Below are positions 27,102-37,471 of a stretch of 42,395 nt of DNA, piece after piece. Position numbers and translations under genes: made by a program. Every line of letters begins with the position of its first letter. The stretch's first letter is position 1. The notes under the pieces are model-generated. The model saw nothing but the letters and a program-made list of their open reading frames with translations. It was not told where the DNA came from and did not search any database. The stretch spans positions 1-42,395 of the forward strand of contig NZ_FORD01000025.1 of the NCBI RefSeq assembly GCF_900113925.1. Direction: 5' to 3'. The DNA comes from Nitrosomonas sp. Nm34 (GTDB lineage Bacteria > Pseudomonadota > Gammaproteobacteria > Burkholderiales > Nitrosomonadaceae).

Positions 27102-27314
27102 ATGAGAGCAGAAATTCATCCAAGTTATCAAGAAATAACAGTAACATGCAGTTGTGGTAATGTCTTTAAAACTTGTTCTACTTTAAATAAGCCTTTACAT
27201 ATAGAGGTTTGTTCGGCTTGTCATCCTTTTTATACCGGAAAACAGAAGATTGTGGATACTGCCGGAAGAGTTGAGAAATTTAATCGCAAATATGGAAAAC
27301 CAGTACAAAAATAA
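27102..27314 (+). CDS. rpmE: 50S ribosomal protein L31
   Basis: L31 binds between the 50S and 30S subunits. The 70-residue product is the zinc-binding (C+) form: CSC at 16-18 and CSAC at 37-40 supply cysteines, and [26 protein letters not shown] is the characteristic C-terminal half. It starts with ATG at 27102, about 165 bp after rho, the usual rho-rpmE neighbourhood. The zinc-containing form is generally replaced by a C- paralogue during zinc limitation; no paralogue is visible here. Confidence 0.95.
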   Translation: MRAEIHPSYQEITVTCSCGNVFKTCSTLNKPLHIEVCSACHPFYTGKQKIVDTAGRVEKFNRKYGKPVQK

Positions 27315-27561
27315 ATATTAAACCGTTATATTGTAATTAGGTAATTTATTCTTTTCTTAAATTTTTCCAAAACTTAACGTTTATTTCTGTTAACAGCGCC
27401 GATTGAAAAAGCACATACAATACTTGCTAATAGAGCGTTGAATGTGCTTATCAAAACAAACTCATTCGCGCTGAAAATCCTGCAGTTGAATACAACAATA
27501 ATCGTTCATGTGTTCTAATATACAGGGGAGTACTGTCCAATTAAGCAAAATCAAGACTAGG
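27315..27561. other. Gap after rpmE with an inverted repeat
   Basis: No gene is seen. AAGCACAT near 27408-27415 and ATGTGCTT near 27442-27449 form a perfect 8-bp inverted repeat with a 26-nt spacer. There is no U-tract, and its role is unknown. The stretch ends at the IS982 terminal repeat. Confidence 0.35.
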
Positions 27562-28293
27562 TTACGTGAGTTCGATATAAGGATTACGCTACCACAACTG
27601 AAAGAGCTTGAGGGAGTCTGATATCAAGCGAGAGTTTCTTCTCTCGAAAAGTGTAAGCCACCAGCCCGGCTATCAGATTAACAAAGTAATTAAATGGGAT
27701 GCGATGACGGGAATGCTCGATTTGCGAGTATTTTACAATGGGTCATTGGCGGATCCCATAAGCTGTCTTTCCCCAAGGCAGTAAACTCTGCCATTAATTT
27801 ATGCGACCCAATGTGGCGGTTGTGGCACGCACTGATCTTGATCAATCAATGAAGCTGATTCCACTACTACATTGTCCAAAGCGGCTGGTCAGAAAGTAGC
27901 ACAAGGGCGCCAGGCTGCCTTGCAATAAGCTCAATAAAGCGGTGGTAACTCACTAATCTTTGAAAACAAGACTACTGATGCCTTAATACCTCACCACCCA
28001 AATAATAGGGTTTAAACGTCCGATAGCCGGACAGATGAAATCCCATTATGATGGTCATGACTGTTCACTTAAACACAGCTATCCTCGTCGCCGACGCCGC
28101 TTCAGCGGTGAATCCGACAAGTGCTGATCCCAGCTCGGCTCGAACTCTTTATAAAAGTCCTCAATTGGGCAAAAAATCGTTATAGTATCCATTCAATCTG
28201 GCCCCTCTAGGGATGAAACTCTTTTTCAAAGATAATTTCATCATAAGGAATTCAGATTCCTTTTGCTGCTTTTCTTATCCCGAACTTACGTTA
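27562..28293 (-). mobile_element. Decayed IS982-family element
   Basis: Terminal inverted repeats are visible at both ends (TTACGTGAGTTCGATATAA at 27562 and, on the minus strand, TAACGTAAGTTCGGGATAA ending near 28293). The minus strand holds a transposase gene starting MDTITIF at 28192, recognisable through LTSRFGQC, GISFID and CHNRHIGSHK-like segments. It contains many stops and frameshifts and lacks part of the interior: 732 bp remain compared with roughly 1 kb for IS982 elements. It is nucleotide-similar to the copy at 41861. Confidence 0.72.
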
Positions 28294-28349
28294 TTTATAC
28301 TGTCTGCGATTCACCTTCGTATCATATTTGATTTGGAAATGAAATAATA
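28289..28349 (-). repeat. MITE-like repeat, truncated copy 3
   Basis: Reading the minus strand, this segment matches the left half of the repeats at 15571 and 30885 (ATTTCATTTCC, AAATATGATACGAAGGTGAA, CAGACAGTATAAATAA). The match stops at the IS982 end near 28290, so the IS appears to have inserted into, or replaced, the other half. Confidence 0.6.
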
Positions 28350-28691
28350 GCCAATTGTGTCCTTTAAAGAAACAAGTGATTTCTTATTTGATTACTTAAT
28401 TTTATTGTCTGTACCGGTATTATGAAACATAAAAAATCAAATGTTAATATGATAAGTAGGTCTAATAATTTAAAAACCTTAATGTTATTATAAGTAATAT
28501 TAAAATCAATCGTCTCTAAGAGTTAAGTAAAACGCCACTTTGAAGAGTCAAGTGAATTATAGATTTGTTTTTTTGCAGAGAACGTATTCTCCATATCGAT
28601 ATTCTTAATGAAATACAAATACAATATCTTTGATAAAAACTTTTGAATAAAGGAATGGGGGGAAATTAAACTAAGTTAGTAGAAGTGTTTG
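28350..28691. other. AT-rich gap before the cytochrome genes
   Basis: No gene, repeat or clear terminator is seen in these 342 bp. The DNA is strongly AT-rich and presumably holds the promoter for the cytochrome pair. Confidence 0.4.
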
Positions 28692-28787
28692 ATGAAAAAA
28701 CTGGTTTTCTTGATGACTGTTTCAATATTTGGTTTGATGATCCCGGGTAAGATACTTGCTCAATGTATTATTGTATTTGCCGGCTGA
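28692..28787 (+). CDS. Possible 31-residue secreted peptide
   Basis: An ATG at 28692 opens a frame reading MKKLVFLMTVSIFGLMIPGK then ILAQCIIVFAG, ending in TGA at 28785-28787. The basic start, hydrophobic core and LAQC look like a complete signal peptide or lipobox with almost nothing behind it. It could be the stump of an exported protein gene or a tiny lipopeptide. The ribosome-binding site is weak. The cytochrome pair starts 81 bp downstream. Confidence 0.35.
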   Translation: MKKLVFLMTVSIFGLMIPGKILAQCIIVFAG

Positions 28788-28868
28788 ATAAACCATACTT
28801 TATTTGCTATTACTCTCATCTTGGGTGATTTGTATGGAAAAAACAGGTAAAAAACAAATGGTGGTAAC

Positions 28869-29597
28869 ATGATATACCTTGCTCCGCTCGTTTTTTTATT
28901 TTTTTTCCAATTCGCTGCCGCGGCAGATATACCGCCAGTCAACGTTCCCGATACCATGGCGGAACGCGTAAAAGCATGTATCACCTGCCATGGTCCGGAG
29001 GATAAGAAAGGTAGAGATGTGTATTATCCGCGCATCGCTGGCAAGCCGGAAGGTTATCTTTTTAACCAGCTACGCAATTTCAGAGATGGTAGGCGTCATT
29101 ATCAACCCATGGCTTGGCTGCTGAAAGGTTTGCCTGATCAATATCTGCAGGACATGGCTGCATATTTTGCTTCGCTGAAACAGATTTTTCCTCCCCCCGA
29201 GCCGATGAGTTCTGCTTCCGCCAACATCGAACTGGCCCGTAAACTTATTTCTCAGGGCGATCCTGCCCGAGAAATTCCCGCGTGTGTTGAATGCCATGGA
29301 AAGGATTTAATGGGAACAGCGCCTTTTATCCCTGGGTTGCTAGGCCTGCCACGTATCTACATAATCGCCCAATTTGGTAGCTGGCAGAATGGCGGTGTGA
29401 TGCGGGGTCAAACCTCTGACTGCATGTCAGAAATTGCAAAACAGCTTACTGCCGAGGAGGCGAATGTCATAGCAACTTGGTTGGCTGCACAGCCGGTTTC
29501 GGAAGCACTCCTCAAGCAGGAGCATTCTGCAGCCCTCTCTGAAAAAATGGCTAGACGATGCAGTAGTATTGTCATGCCATCCCCCGAACTGCGATGA
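28869..29597 (+). CDS. Di-heme c-type cytochrome, c4-like
   Basis: The 242-residue exported protein has an N-terminal signal peptide (about 1-20, ending near AAAA) and two heme c attachment sites, CITCH near residue 37 and CVECH near residue 139. Each sits in a cytochrome c domain with a later methionine candidate (YQPMAW and GVMRGQ). This is the arrangement of cytochrome c4 and related di-heme electron carriers. The following tri-heme cytochrome starts inside its stop codon (ATGA overlap at 29594), so the two are coupled and likely form one periplasmic redox module. The redox partner is not encoded in the window. Confidence 0.8.
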   Translation: MIYLAPLVFLFFFQFAAAADIPPVNVPDTMAERVKACITCHGPEDKKGRDVYYPRIAGKPEGYLFNQLRNFRDGRRHYQPMAWLLKGLPDQYLQDMAAYFASLKQIFPPPEPMSSASANIELARKLISQGDPAREIPACVECHGKDLMGTAPFIPGLLGLPRIYIIAQFGSWQNGGVMRGQTSDCMSEIAKQLTAEEANVIATWLAAQPVSEALLKQEHSAALSEKMARRCSSIVMPSPELR

Positions 29598-30880
29598 AGC
29601 GCTCTGTCATCACCGCTGCGGTTGTCGGATTAAGCCTCGCTGCATTTCTGGTTTCGATCGGTTTTTCTCCTGTGAGTGAAAAGCCTGCAGTGGCAAAGCC
29701 AGAAGATAACATTGTGGAACAACAGGTACAGCAAGCACGAGGCGCGTATCTTGCACATATCGGCAATTGTATGGCGTGTCATACTGGACAAAGCGGGCAG
29801 CCCTACGCTGGAGGACATATTCTTGAAACGTTCATCGGAACATTCATAACACCTAATATTACACCTGACCAGGAAACCGGTATTGGTCTCTGGAATGAGG
29901 AGGATTTCTGGCGGGCACTGCATGAAGGTAAGGGACGCAATGGCGATCTTTTGTATCCGGCTTTTCCATACACGGAATATACAAAAATCACTCGCGAGGA
30001 TTCCAATGCGATTTTCGCCTATCTTCAATCTCTCCCGCCCATCCAACGACAAAACCCACCGAGCCAGATCCATTTTCCTTTTAATTTTCGCCCACTCATC
30101 TATATCTGGCGAGCCTTTTATTTCGAGCAGGGTATTTATCAGCCTGAAGCTGGAAAGAGTGATGAATGGAATCGGGGAGCATATCTGGTGCAAGGACTCG
30201 GGCATTGCAATGCCTGCCACACAACTCGGAATCCGCTGGGAGCAAGCCAAGGCGAAATCCTGGGAGGAGGACAGCTCATGGGTTCTAACTGGTATGCGCC
30301 ATCCCTGACTTCACTGCAGGAAGCAAGCACTTCCGATTGGCCGATCCACGAAATCGTTCAACTACTCACGGTAGGCTTGTCATCCCGTGCGATCACAACA
30401 GGGCCGATGGCAGCTGTCGTCAGTCAAAGTCTTCAGCATTTGTCAAAAGATGATGCGCGTGCTATGGCAGTGTATTTGCAATCTTTACCGAAGACTGCTC
30501 CCCATTCAAGGGGAATCGCTCCTGAGCTTACCGAGGAGGTTGACAGGCAGCTCCAGCATGGCCACAAGATCTATAAGACACACTGTCAGGATTGTCATGG
30601 GAGCTTTGGTCAAGGCGCACCAGGGGCATATCCTGCGTTGGCTGGCAACCGCAGCGTCACACTAGCGTCCCCGATTAACGTGATTCGTAGCATTCTATAC
30701 GGCGGTTACGCACCAGTCACGGCAAGTAATCCACGTCCTTACGGTATGCCGCCGTTTGCACACATCTTGAATGATGAAGAGATCGCATTAGTTTTGTCGT
30801 ATATCCGTAATGCATGGGGGAACCGCGGGAGCATAATCACCTCAGTTCAAGTTGATAGAAGCCGAAAAGGCGCACAATAA
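29594..30880 (+). CDS. Tri-heme c-type cytochrome
   Basis: The 428-residue protein has an N-terminal hydrophobic segment (about 7-26) for export or anchoring and three CxxCH heme sites: CMACH near 59, CNACH near 208 and CQDCH near 333. The layout (YAGG..TFITPNITPD, AYLQSLPP and LSYIRNAWGN) matches membrane-bound cytochrome subunits of alcohol, aldehyde or gluconate dehydrogenases. No dehydrogenase flavo- or quinoprotein subunit is adjacent, so the donor is unknown. It overlaps the di-heme cytochrome gene by 4 nt. A MITE-like repeat begins 5 bp after its stop. Confidence 0.82.
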   Translation: MKRSVITAAVVGLSLAAFLVSIGFSPVSEKPAVAKPEDNIVEQQVQQARGAYLAHIGNCMACHTGQSGQPYAGGHILETFIGTFITPNITPDQETGIGLWNEEDFWRALHEGKGRNGDLLYPAFPYTEYTKITREDSNAIFAYLQSLPPIQRQNPPSQIHFPFNFRPLIYIWRAFYFEQGIYQPEAGKSDEWNRGAYLVQGLGHCNACHTTRNPLGASQGEILGGGQLMGSNWYAPSLTSLQEASTSDWPIHEIVQLLTVGLSSRAITTGPMAAVVSQSLQHLSKDDARAMAVYLQSLPKTAPHSRGIAPELTEEVDRQLQHGHKIYKTHCQDCHGSFGQGAPGAYPALAGNRSVTLASPINVIRSILYGGYAPVTASNPRPYGMPPFAHILNDEEIALVLSYIRNAWGNRGSIITSVQVDRSRKGAQ

Positions 30881-30884
30881 AATA

Positions 30885-30992
30885 ACTCCATTTCCCAATC
30901 AAACATAACACGAAGGTGAACTGCAGGCAGTATCAATCATACGGCAAGGTGAAGTCAACAAAGCCAGTTCTGATTTAGAAATGAAATAGAAT
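30885..30992 (+). repeat. MITE-like repeat, copy 2
   Basis: This 108-bp element aligns with 15571-15669 over its whole length (AATCAAACAT, ACGAAGGTGAA, AGTATCAAT, GGCAAGGTGAAGT), with a slightly longer right end (GATTTAGAAATGAAATAGAAT-like). It sits between the cytochrome stop and the yicC stop, where its ends could also form a stem at the RNA level. Confidence 0.65.
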
Positions 30993-30998
30993 TTTATA

Positions 30999-31865
30999 TC
31001 ATTCCATGTTCTGAACTTGCTCACGCATTTGTTCGATCAATATTTTTAGTTCCACAGAAATTTTTGAAACTTCTACATCTACAGATTTTGAACCAAGAGT
31101 ATTAGCCTCCCGATTAAGTTCCTGCATCAAGAAATCAAGCCGTTTGCCAACACACCCTCCCTTTAATAAGGCGTGTTCCACTTCATCTAGATGAGTTTGT
31201 AATCGTGATAATTCCTCGTCTATATCAATTTTGCTGGCAAATAATATTAGCTCTTGCCGAAGACGATCATCGTTACCCTCTATTTTTGCTTCTTGCAAAC
31301 GTGTTATTAATTTTTCCTGAAAATTAGCGAGTAACATTGGAATACGCGGTGAGAGCGCCGTTGTCAATTGGCATAATTGGCGCAAACGCTCCAGCAATGT
31401 ATTCTTCAGTTTTTCTCCTTCACGAACACGCGTAGCGATAAACTCATTCAAAGTCGCCTGAAGTAATTCCATGCAAGCCTCATGTAGTGCTGGAGTAGAC
31501 GCCATATCGCTTTTCAATATGTCAGGCCAACTCAAAATATCTGCAACAGTCAGGCTTTTTGCATCCGAAAGAGCCGATTTAACCGTGTTGTTCAGCTCTA
31601 TTAATTTACTTAACAACTGCTCATTGAGCTGCTGAGGTAAATCTACTTTAGCGTACGGCATGAAGGTTAAACGGCAATCAATTTTGCCTCGCTTTAACTG
31701 AGTATTCAGGAGCTCACGCATTGCGGGTTCCAGCAAGCGGAATTCATCTGGCAAACGGAACTGAATATCGAGATAGCGATTATTAACCGAGCGTAGTTCT
31801 AGCGTTAGGGAGCCATGTGCAATCTCCTTAGACATAATGGCATAACCTGTCATGCTGGCTATCAT
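30999..31865 (-). CDS. yicC: YicC-family endoribonuclease
   Basis: The 288-residue product starts MIASMTGYAIMSKE, matching the conserved SMTGF/Y start of the family. It has the ELRSVNNRYLDIQFRLP segment, the acidic GNDDRLRQELILFASKIDIDEELSRL block, and the C-terminal FLMQELNREANTLGSKS followed by VELKILIEQMREQVQN. All are hallmarks of YicC. Members are cytosolic ribonucleases implicated in small-RNA decay in E. coli. In many genomes it neighbours gmk or rph; neither is here. Confidence 0.9.
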   Translation of the reverse strand: MIASMTGYAIMSKEIAHGSLTLELRSVNNRYLDIQFRLPDEFRLLEPAMRELLNTQLKRGKIDCRLTFMPYAKVDLPQQLNEQLLSKLIELNNTVKSALSDAKSLTVADILSWPDILKSDMASTPALHEACMELLQATLNEFIATRVREGEKLKNTLLERLRQLCQLTTALSPRIPMLLANFQEKLITRLQEAKIEGNDDRLRQELILFASKIDIDEELSRLQTHLDEVEHALLKGGCVGKRLDFLMQELNREANTLGSKSVDVEVSKISVELKILIEQMREQVQNME

Positions 31866-32002
31866 GAGTTTTTCCTTACCTTAATAATAATCTTGATATG
31901 AGTCAGTATAGAAGGTTGGTTAGTTGAAAGCCATGAATCTTTTAATATGCTTTTTCTCCTTATCAACGAGTCGATTAAAACGGATGAATCAAGAGGAGTA
32001 GT

Positions 32003-33823
32003 TTATGGATGGGCTAATTGTTGGAGATAGTTGCGCCATCCACCAAAATGGCTGATATCAGTAGCTTTTTTGATGGCATAATGTTCACAGAGAAAACCTT
32101 GCACTGTTTCACCATTTACCAAGGTGAGGGTGCCGATACCTAACGGTGCTGGAATAAGGGCGACAAAGCTGCCAAATTTGCGTGCCGGCAACTCCCAAAT
32201 TTCCACTTCAATAGCGAAGCCTCGCTCATTCTCATTTACTCGAATTAAGCCAGGACGTTGAGGTGGTTGGCCTGGCAATGCATAGAGCTTGTAGTCTGAG
32301 GAAGTCGTGGTGCTGGTTATTAATCGACCCTGGCGAGTAGTCAATTGTTCATTTAGCGGTAGACCCGATAAATGTGCGCCACAAACGGCGATACGTATCT
32401 GACTAGACTGAAATACGTCAGGGAAATGAGTTTCAGGTAACGCAATACCCGTCGCCCCCAAAGGCAGTGAGTAGAGCGCTTGCAAACGGTGCGCAAGATG
32501 TAGTAAGGGCATATCCTGGTGAGCAGGCGCCACCAGCGAAATACCAAAAGGAAGCCCATTATGTTGAAAACCAGCAGGGGTAGCGACGGCTGTATAGTCG
32601 AGCAGATTCATGAAATTGGTGTAGTAACCTAAATGGGTATTGAGACGTATCGGATCTTGCTGTATGGCTTGGACAGAATAGATCGTGCCGGCAGTGGGGG
32701 TAAGCAAACAATCAACCTCTTGCCAGATCTGATCTGTCTGCTGTTTGATCCGACGCAATTGCTCATATCCTTTAAAGGCATCAGCGGCGGAGTATTGTTT
32801 CGCAGCTGAGATAATTTCGTGTATCGGCGCAATGATTTGATCGCCTTTGGACTCGAAAAGTGACTGAATCGCCGTATACCGCTCGGCTATCCAAGGGCCT
32901 TCATAGAGAAGGCGGGCAGCTTCGAGAAAAGGTTCAAAATCGATTTCAATTGCTTCTCCACCCAGCGTATGTATCGAGGCGACTGCCTCATAGAACAACC
33001 GCTCACTTTCAAGGTTACCGAAGAATTGCAATTGCTGCCTACGCGGAACAGCAAAGCGAAAATGGGAAACTGCACCAAAGTCAAAGTTATATTCTTCTCT
33101 TTGCCTGGAATAGATATCTTCAGCATCGTAGCCAGCAGAAACCTCCAGAATGCGCGCGGCATCAGCAGCAGTCAATGCAAAAATTGATACGGTATCGAGG
33201 GAACGGCAGGCTGGCACCAGGCCATGCGCTGAAAGCCAGCCTTTTGTCGGTTTATAACCAATCAAATTATTAAAAGCGGCAGGAACCCTGCCCGAGCCTG
33301 CGGTATCGGTGCCAAGACTGAAACATACCTGCCCCTTGGCGACAGCGACCGCCGAACCTGAGCTCGAACCGCCGGAAATATAATCACGGTTAAACGCATT
33401 GCGGCAAGCACCATAGGGAGAGCGGGTACCATTCAGGCCTGTGGCGAATTGGTCCAGATTGGTTTTGCCGATAGGAATGGCGCCAGCATCTATCAATCTG
33501 CGCACAACCGTCGCGCTGCGAGAGGGTGTGTAGACAAAAGCTGGGCAGGCAGCCGTGGTCGGTACACCGGCGAGATCAATATTATCCTTGATGGCAAAGG
33601 GAATCCCATATAGCGGGAGTTCCGCCATTCCCTTTGCTTCTACTTGGCTTGCATAATATTTCAAGGACTCCAGTGCAAGTGGAGTAATCCAAACATGATC
33701 GGGATCATGTTGAATTTCAACATGAATTCTCTCTACCAGTTGAGTGGGGGATAATTCACCCCTTGCGTAGCGTTGCAGTAAAGAGGCAATATCACTGAGC
33801 GGATAAAATTTTTCCATTGTCAC
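32003..33823 (-). CDS. atzF: Allophanate hydrolase
   Basis: AtzF hydrolyses allophanate to ammonia and CO2, ending the guanidine or urea carboxylation route. The 606-residue enzyme has an N-terminal amidase-signature domain: Lys79 in FAIKDN, cis-Ser153 in GGSSSGSA and nucleophile Ser177 in [12 protein letters not shown]-terminal domain of about 130 residues (from about 470) is typical of full-length allophanate hydrolases. Its start overlaps the carboxylase stop by 4 nt. It is the last gene of the riboswitch-controlled operon. The product is the same for urea and guanidine routes, so this gene alone does not tell the substrate. Confidence 0.92.
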   Translation of the reverse strand: MTMEKFYPLSDIASLLQRYARGELSPTQLVERIHVEIQHDPDHVWITPLALESLKYYASQVEAKGMAELPLYGIPFAIKDNIDLAGVPTTAACPAFVYTPSRSATVVRRLIDAGAIPIGKTNLDQFATGLNGTRSPYGACRNAFNRDYISGGSSSGSAVAVAKGQVCFSLGTDTAGSGRVPAAFNNLIGYKPTKGWLSAHGLVPACRSLDTVSIFALTAADAARILEVSAGYDAEDIYSRQREEYNFDFGAVSHFRFAVPRRQQLQFFGNLESERLFYEAVASIHTLGGEAIEIDFEPFLEAARLLYEGPWIAERYTAIQSLFESKGDQIIAPIHEIISAAKQYSAADAFKGYEQLRRIKQQTDQIWQEVDCLLTPTAGTIYSVQAIQQDPIRLNTHLGYYTNFMNLLDYTAVATPAGFQHNGLPFGISLVAPAHQDMPLLHLAHRLQALYSLPLGATGIALPETHFPDVFQSSQIRIAVCGAHLSGLPLNEQLTTRQGRLITSTTTSSDYKLYALPGQPPQRPGLIRVNENERGFAIEVEIWELPARKFGSFVALIPAPLGIGTLTLVNGETVQGFLCEHYAIKKATDISHFGGWRNYLQQLAHP

Positions 33824-36800
33824 ACTTCTTCCTGAATGATGAGTAGTACTTGACCGGCAGATACATATCCCCCTTGTTTGCAGAATAATTGTTGCACGGT
33901 GCCTGTGACAGGCGAATCTACCGAGAATTCCATTTTCATGGATTCGACCATGATCAGCTGTTTTCCTGCTTCTACGGGTTCTCCTTCCCTGACCAGCAGC
34001 TTCCAGACTGTGCCGGTTACTTGAGAAGTGACGGCTTGCGCACCTGCTGGTAAGTCGAGTTCGCTCTGTGCATCGGCTTCTTCCAGTACATCTTCACTGA
34101 TATATTGAGTTAAGTGATTAGCCTGCCAGCGCTGGCGTTCAGCTTCGAACGCAGCTTGCTGTTTGACTTTGAATGCATGGATACTGGCAGCATGTTGCTG
34201 CAGAAAAGCGTTGTATTCACTCAGATTCAGAACCGTTTCTTCCGTGCGTAGCTTGAAACGTCCGGTAATGAAATCGTTACGCAGTTTGAGGAGTTCACTT
34301 TCACTGACGGGATAAAAACGGATTTGATCAAAGAAACGCAGTAACCAGGGGCGGCCTTCCTTGAAATCAGCGGTTTGGCGATAGCGATTCCACATTTGTA
34401 CGGTGCGACCGACAAACTGGTAGCCGCCCGGGCCTTCCATACCATAGATGCATAAATAGGCACCACCAATCCCGACAGCATTCTCAGGTGTCCAGGTACG
34501 TGCGGGGTTGTATTTGGTGGTGACAAGACGATGACGAGGATCGAGCGGGGTCGCGACCGGTGCGCCCAGATAAACATCCCCCAGCCCCATGACCAAATAG
34601 CTCGCTGCAAATACAATATGCTGAACTTCTTCGATGCTCTCCAAGCCATTAATGCGGCGAATAAATTCGATATTACTTGGGCACCACGGTGCGTCGCTGC
34701 GCACCGATTGCATGTATTTTTCAATAGCGAGCCGCGTAGCGGCGTCATCCCAGGATAAAGGTAGATAGATGATGCGGGACGGCACTTCCATATCATCGAT
34801 TGCGGGCAGCTCGTTTTCACCTGCCATCAGGAGAATCATTAACGTATCGCGCGCTAATCGTCGTGAATCAAAATGGATTTGCAGGGAGCGAATGCCGGGC
34901 GTCAGATCCAGGATACCAGCAAGCTCACCGCTGTCGATACGTTGCTGTAGCCATGTCATCAAAGCATGAGCCCGGAAGCGTAAATTAAGATCGAGCACAG
35001 GCGGACCATATTCGATTAACAAATATTTATCGCCAGACTGACGATAAGTTACTTGCACCTGTTTTTTGCTCTCAGAAATACGATGCAAAATGGGACTTTC
35101 CAGCTTCGCAGATTGAGTAGAAATCGAGATCTTTCTATCGGTATGAAGATGCTGGATCAGCAGGTTCTGTTGTTGTTCCAGCGCAAGCGCATCTTCCATC
35201 GCTATTGCGCGAAAATGGAGGCTATCGCCTGGTCTAAGCTGGCCAATTTTCCATAACTCTGCATAAGCTATGGTAACCGGACAAACAAAGCCACCCAGAC
35301 TGGGGCCATCAGGGCCAAGAATAATCGGCATATCGCCGGTAAAATCAACTGCGCCAACTGCGTAGGCGTTATCATGAATATTGGAAGGATGCAGTCCAGC
35401 TTCGCCGCCATCCGTACGTGCCCATTGTGGTTTAGGACCGATGAGGCGCACCCCGGTACGACTGGAGTTATGATGGACTTTCCATTCAGCGGCAAAAAAA
35501 TTTTCAATATCTGCTTCGGTAAAGAAATCGGGCGCCCCATGTGGACCATACAATACCGCGATTTCCCAGTGGTTCGTATAATCAGGAACCCATTCCTGCG
35601 GCAGATACTGTGGAAGGAAAGGCTGAGAAGACTGCATCGCGTGAATATGCAGCACATCCCCGGCACGGAGCACGCATCCTGCATGCCCACCGAACTGACC
35701 GAGTGTGAAAGTAGCTTTGCTGCCAAGGTAATCAGGTATCTGAAAGCCGCCTTGTACTGCCAGGTAAGCTCGGCTGCCTGCTTGTTTAACTTTGCCAAAT
35801 TGCAAGAGCGCACCTGCTTTGACGAGATGAGATTGCCACTGGAGTAAGGGCTTACCGTCCAGCAATATATCAATAGGAGCGCCACAGATGGCAATGATGC
35901 TAGCGCAATTGAAACGCAATGTCGGCCCCGCCAGAGTGATTTCCAGCCCGGCTTTATCTTCGGTATTATTCACTAGCCGGTTGGCAAGACGGAAGGCCAG
36001 ACTATCCATTGGCCCTGACGGAGGAACGCCCACGTTCCAGTAACCCATTCGCCCAGGATAATCCTGTATCATGGTTTGCACACCCGCGTTCAGAACATCA
36101 ATGCTGTGCGCCTGATAATGGAAACCATTAAGAAACTGAGTGCTCACTTGCCCACTACGAAACAGGGTGCTTTGCAGAATCTGTTTGAGATAAGCGAGAT
36201 TGGTTTCAATCCCATGCAATGCCGTGTGATCCAGCGCTGTAAGGAGATGAGCAATGGCTTTTTCCCGGTCAGGTGCATGCACAATGATTTTAGCCAGCAT
36301 GGGATCATAAAACGCCGATACGTTTATCCCTCGCTCGACCCAGGTTTCCACCCGAGCGGATGTAGGAAACTCTGCTGTGGTCAAGGTGCTGCTGGAAGGC
36401 TGGAAATCTTTTGCAGGATTTTCCGCATAAATGCGTACCTGGATAGAAGCACCCTGTGGTTTGATTATAAAAGAATCGAGCAGAGGGAGATCGTTCGCTG
36501 CTTGCCGCACCATCCATTCCACCAGATCGATACCGGTAACTTCCTCGGTAACCCCGTGTTCGACTTGTAGACGGGTATTAACTTCAAGAAAATAAAACTG
36601 GTTATTAACAGCATCGAAAATATATTCGACGGTACCGGCAGATTGATAATTAACTGCTTTGCCGAGGCGCACCGCGGTTTCCAGTAACGCCTGACGCAGG
36701 GGAGGAGAGAGATGGGGGGCAGGTGTTTCTTCGATGACTTTCTGGTTGCGCCGCTGCATGGAGCAGTCTCGCTCGCCCAACGCCACAACTTGGCCCTTAC

Positions 36801-37446
36801 CGTCACCAAAAATCTGCACTTCAATATGGCGAGCCTGGTCGACATATTTTTCCAGAAATAATCCGGCATCTTTGAAATTATTTTGTGCGAGTGTTTTGAC
36901 CGATTCATAAGCGTCAACCAGTTCATCCTGATTCCAGCAGAGACGCATGCCTATGCCGCCACCGCCGGCAGTACTTTTCAGCATGACCGGGTAACCAATA
37001 TGCTTGGCCTGATGGCAGGCTACTTCGAGATTTTCCAACAGATCGGTTCCCGGAAGAAGGGGAACTTGATTTTGCAATGCCAGGGCCCGGGCAGTATGCT
37101 TCAAGCCAAAGGCGCGCATTTGTTGCGGAGTAGGGCCGATAAAACATATCCCATGCGCAGCACACTGCTCGGCAAAATCAGCTTTCTCACTGAGGAAGCC
37201 ATAGCCTGGATGAATCGCTTGCGCACCAGTTTGCCGAGCAACCGTTAGTATTTTATCTGCGCGTAGATAGCTTTCAGCCGCGATGCCACTACCAATACAG
37301 TGAGCCTCATCCGCCTCGATGACATGCCGTGATAAGGCGTCGGCTTCGGTATAAACGGCTACGCTTGCTACCCCCATCCGGCGGAGTGTGCGGATAATAC
37401 GACAAGCAATTGCGCCACGATTGGCAATGAGCACTTTATTAAACAT
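33820..37446 (-). CDS. Guanidine (urea-type) carboxylase, biotin-dependent
   Basis: The 1208-residue enzyme carries every domain of the urea carboxylase family. They are: biotin carboxylase at about 1-450 ([13 protein letters not shown]-grasp [24 protein letters not shown]), an AHS2/KipA-like part from about 465 ([14 protein letters not shown]), an AHS1/KipI-like part at about 790-1010 ([17 protein letters not shown]), a linker, and a biotinyl domain with VESMKMEF, biotin Lys1171. It uses ATP and bicarbonate. With a guanidine-I riboswitch and paired DUF1989 genes, the likely substrate is guanidine, giving carboxyguanidine; urea as substrate remains possible. The allophanate hydrolase is a separate gene, unlike fungal urea amidolyase. 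Confidence 0.88.
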   Translation of the reverse strand: MFNKVLIANRGAIACRIIRTLRRMGVASVAVYTEADALSRHVIEADEAHCIGSGIAAESYLRADKILTVARQTGAQAIHPGYGFLSEKADFAEQCAAHGICFIGPTPQQMRAFGLKHTARALALQNQVPLLPGTDLLENLEVACHQAKHIGYPVMLKSTAGGGGIGMRLCWNQDELVDAYESVKTLAQNNFKDAGLFLEKYVDQARHIEVQIFGDGKGQVVALGERDCSMQRRNQKVIEETPAPHLSPPLRQALLETAVRLGKAVNYQSAGTVEYIFDAVNNQFYFLEVNTRLQVEHGVTEEVTGIDLVEWMVRQAANDLPLLDSFIIKPQGASIQVRIYAENPAKDFQPSSSTLTTAEFPTSARVETWVERGINVSAFYDPMLAKIIVHAPDREKAIAHLLTALDHTALHGIETNLAYLKQILQSTLFRSGQVSTQFLNGFHYQAHSIDVLNAGVQTMIQDYPGRMGYWNVGVPPSGPMDSLAFRLANRLVNNTEDKAGLEITLAGPTLRFNCASIIAICGAPIDILLDGKPLLQWQSHLVKAGALLQFGKVKQAGSRAYLAVQGGFQIPDYLGSKATFTLGQFGGHAGCVLRAGDVLHIHAMQSSQPFLPQYLPQEWVPDYTNHWEIAVLYGPHGAPDFFTEADIENFFAAEWKVHHNSSRTGVRLIGPKPQWARTDGGEAGLHPSNIHDNAYAVGAVDFTGDMPIILGPDGPSLGGFVCPVTIAYAELWKIGQLRPGDSLHFRAIAMEDALALEQQQNLLIQHLHTDRKISISTQSAKLESPILHRISESKKQVQVTYRQSGDKYLLIEYGPPVLDLNLRFRAHALMTWLQQRIDSGELAGILDLTPGIRSLQIHFDSRRLARDTLMILLMAGENELPAIDDMEVPSRIIYLPLSWDDAATRLAIEKYMQSVRSDAPWCPSNIEFIRRINGLESIEEVQHIVFAASYLVMGLGDVYLGAPVATPLDPRHRLVTTKYNPARTWTPENAVGIGGAYLCIYGMEGPGGYQFVGRTVQMWNRYRQTADFKEGRPWLLRFFDQIRFYPVSESELLKLRNDFITGRFKLRTEETVLNLSEYNAFLQQHAASIHAFKVKQQAAFEAERQRWQANHLTQYISEDVLEEADAQSELDLPAGAQAVTSQVTGTVWKLLVREGEPVEAGKQLIMVESMKMEFSVDSPVTGTVQQLFCKQGGYVSAGQVLLIIQEEV

Positions 37447-37471
37447 AGTCTTATCCTTTATGGATCAACCA

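Noticed and set aside
27408..27449. Possible small RNA or rpmE terminator
   Set aside because: The 8-bp inverted repeat has a 26-nt loop and no U-tract or visible promoter, too little for a call.
29630..30250. Minus-strand 206-codon frame opposite the tri-heme cytochrome
   Set aside because: It is antisense to a gene with three intact heme motifs, with no family match or translation signal.
35268..37248. Several frames of 100-200 codons on both strands inside the carboxylase gene
   Set aside because: They overlap well-conserved carboxylase domains in other frames and have low-quality composition; GC-richer DNA here lengthens chance frames.
32003..37446. Plain urea amidolyase operon
   Set aside because: Not excluded, but the guanidine-I riboswitch and the paired DUF1989 genes point to guanidine; a pure urea system does not need the deiminase pair.
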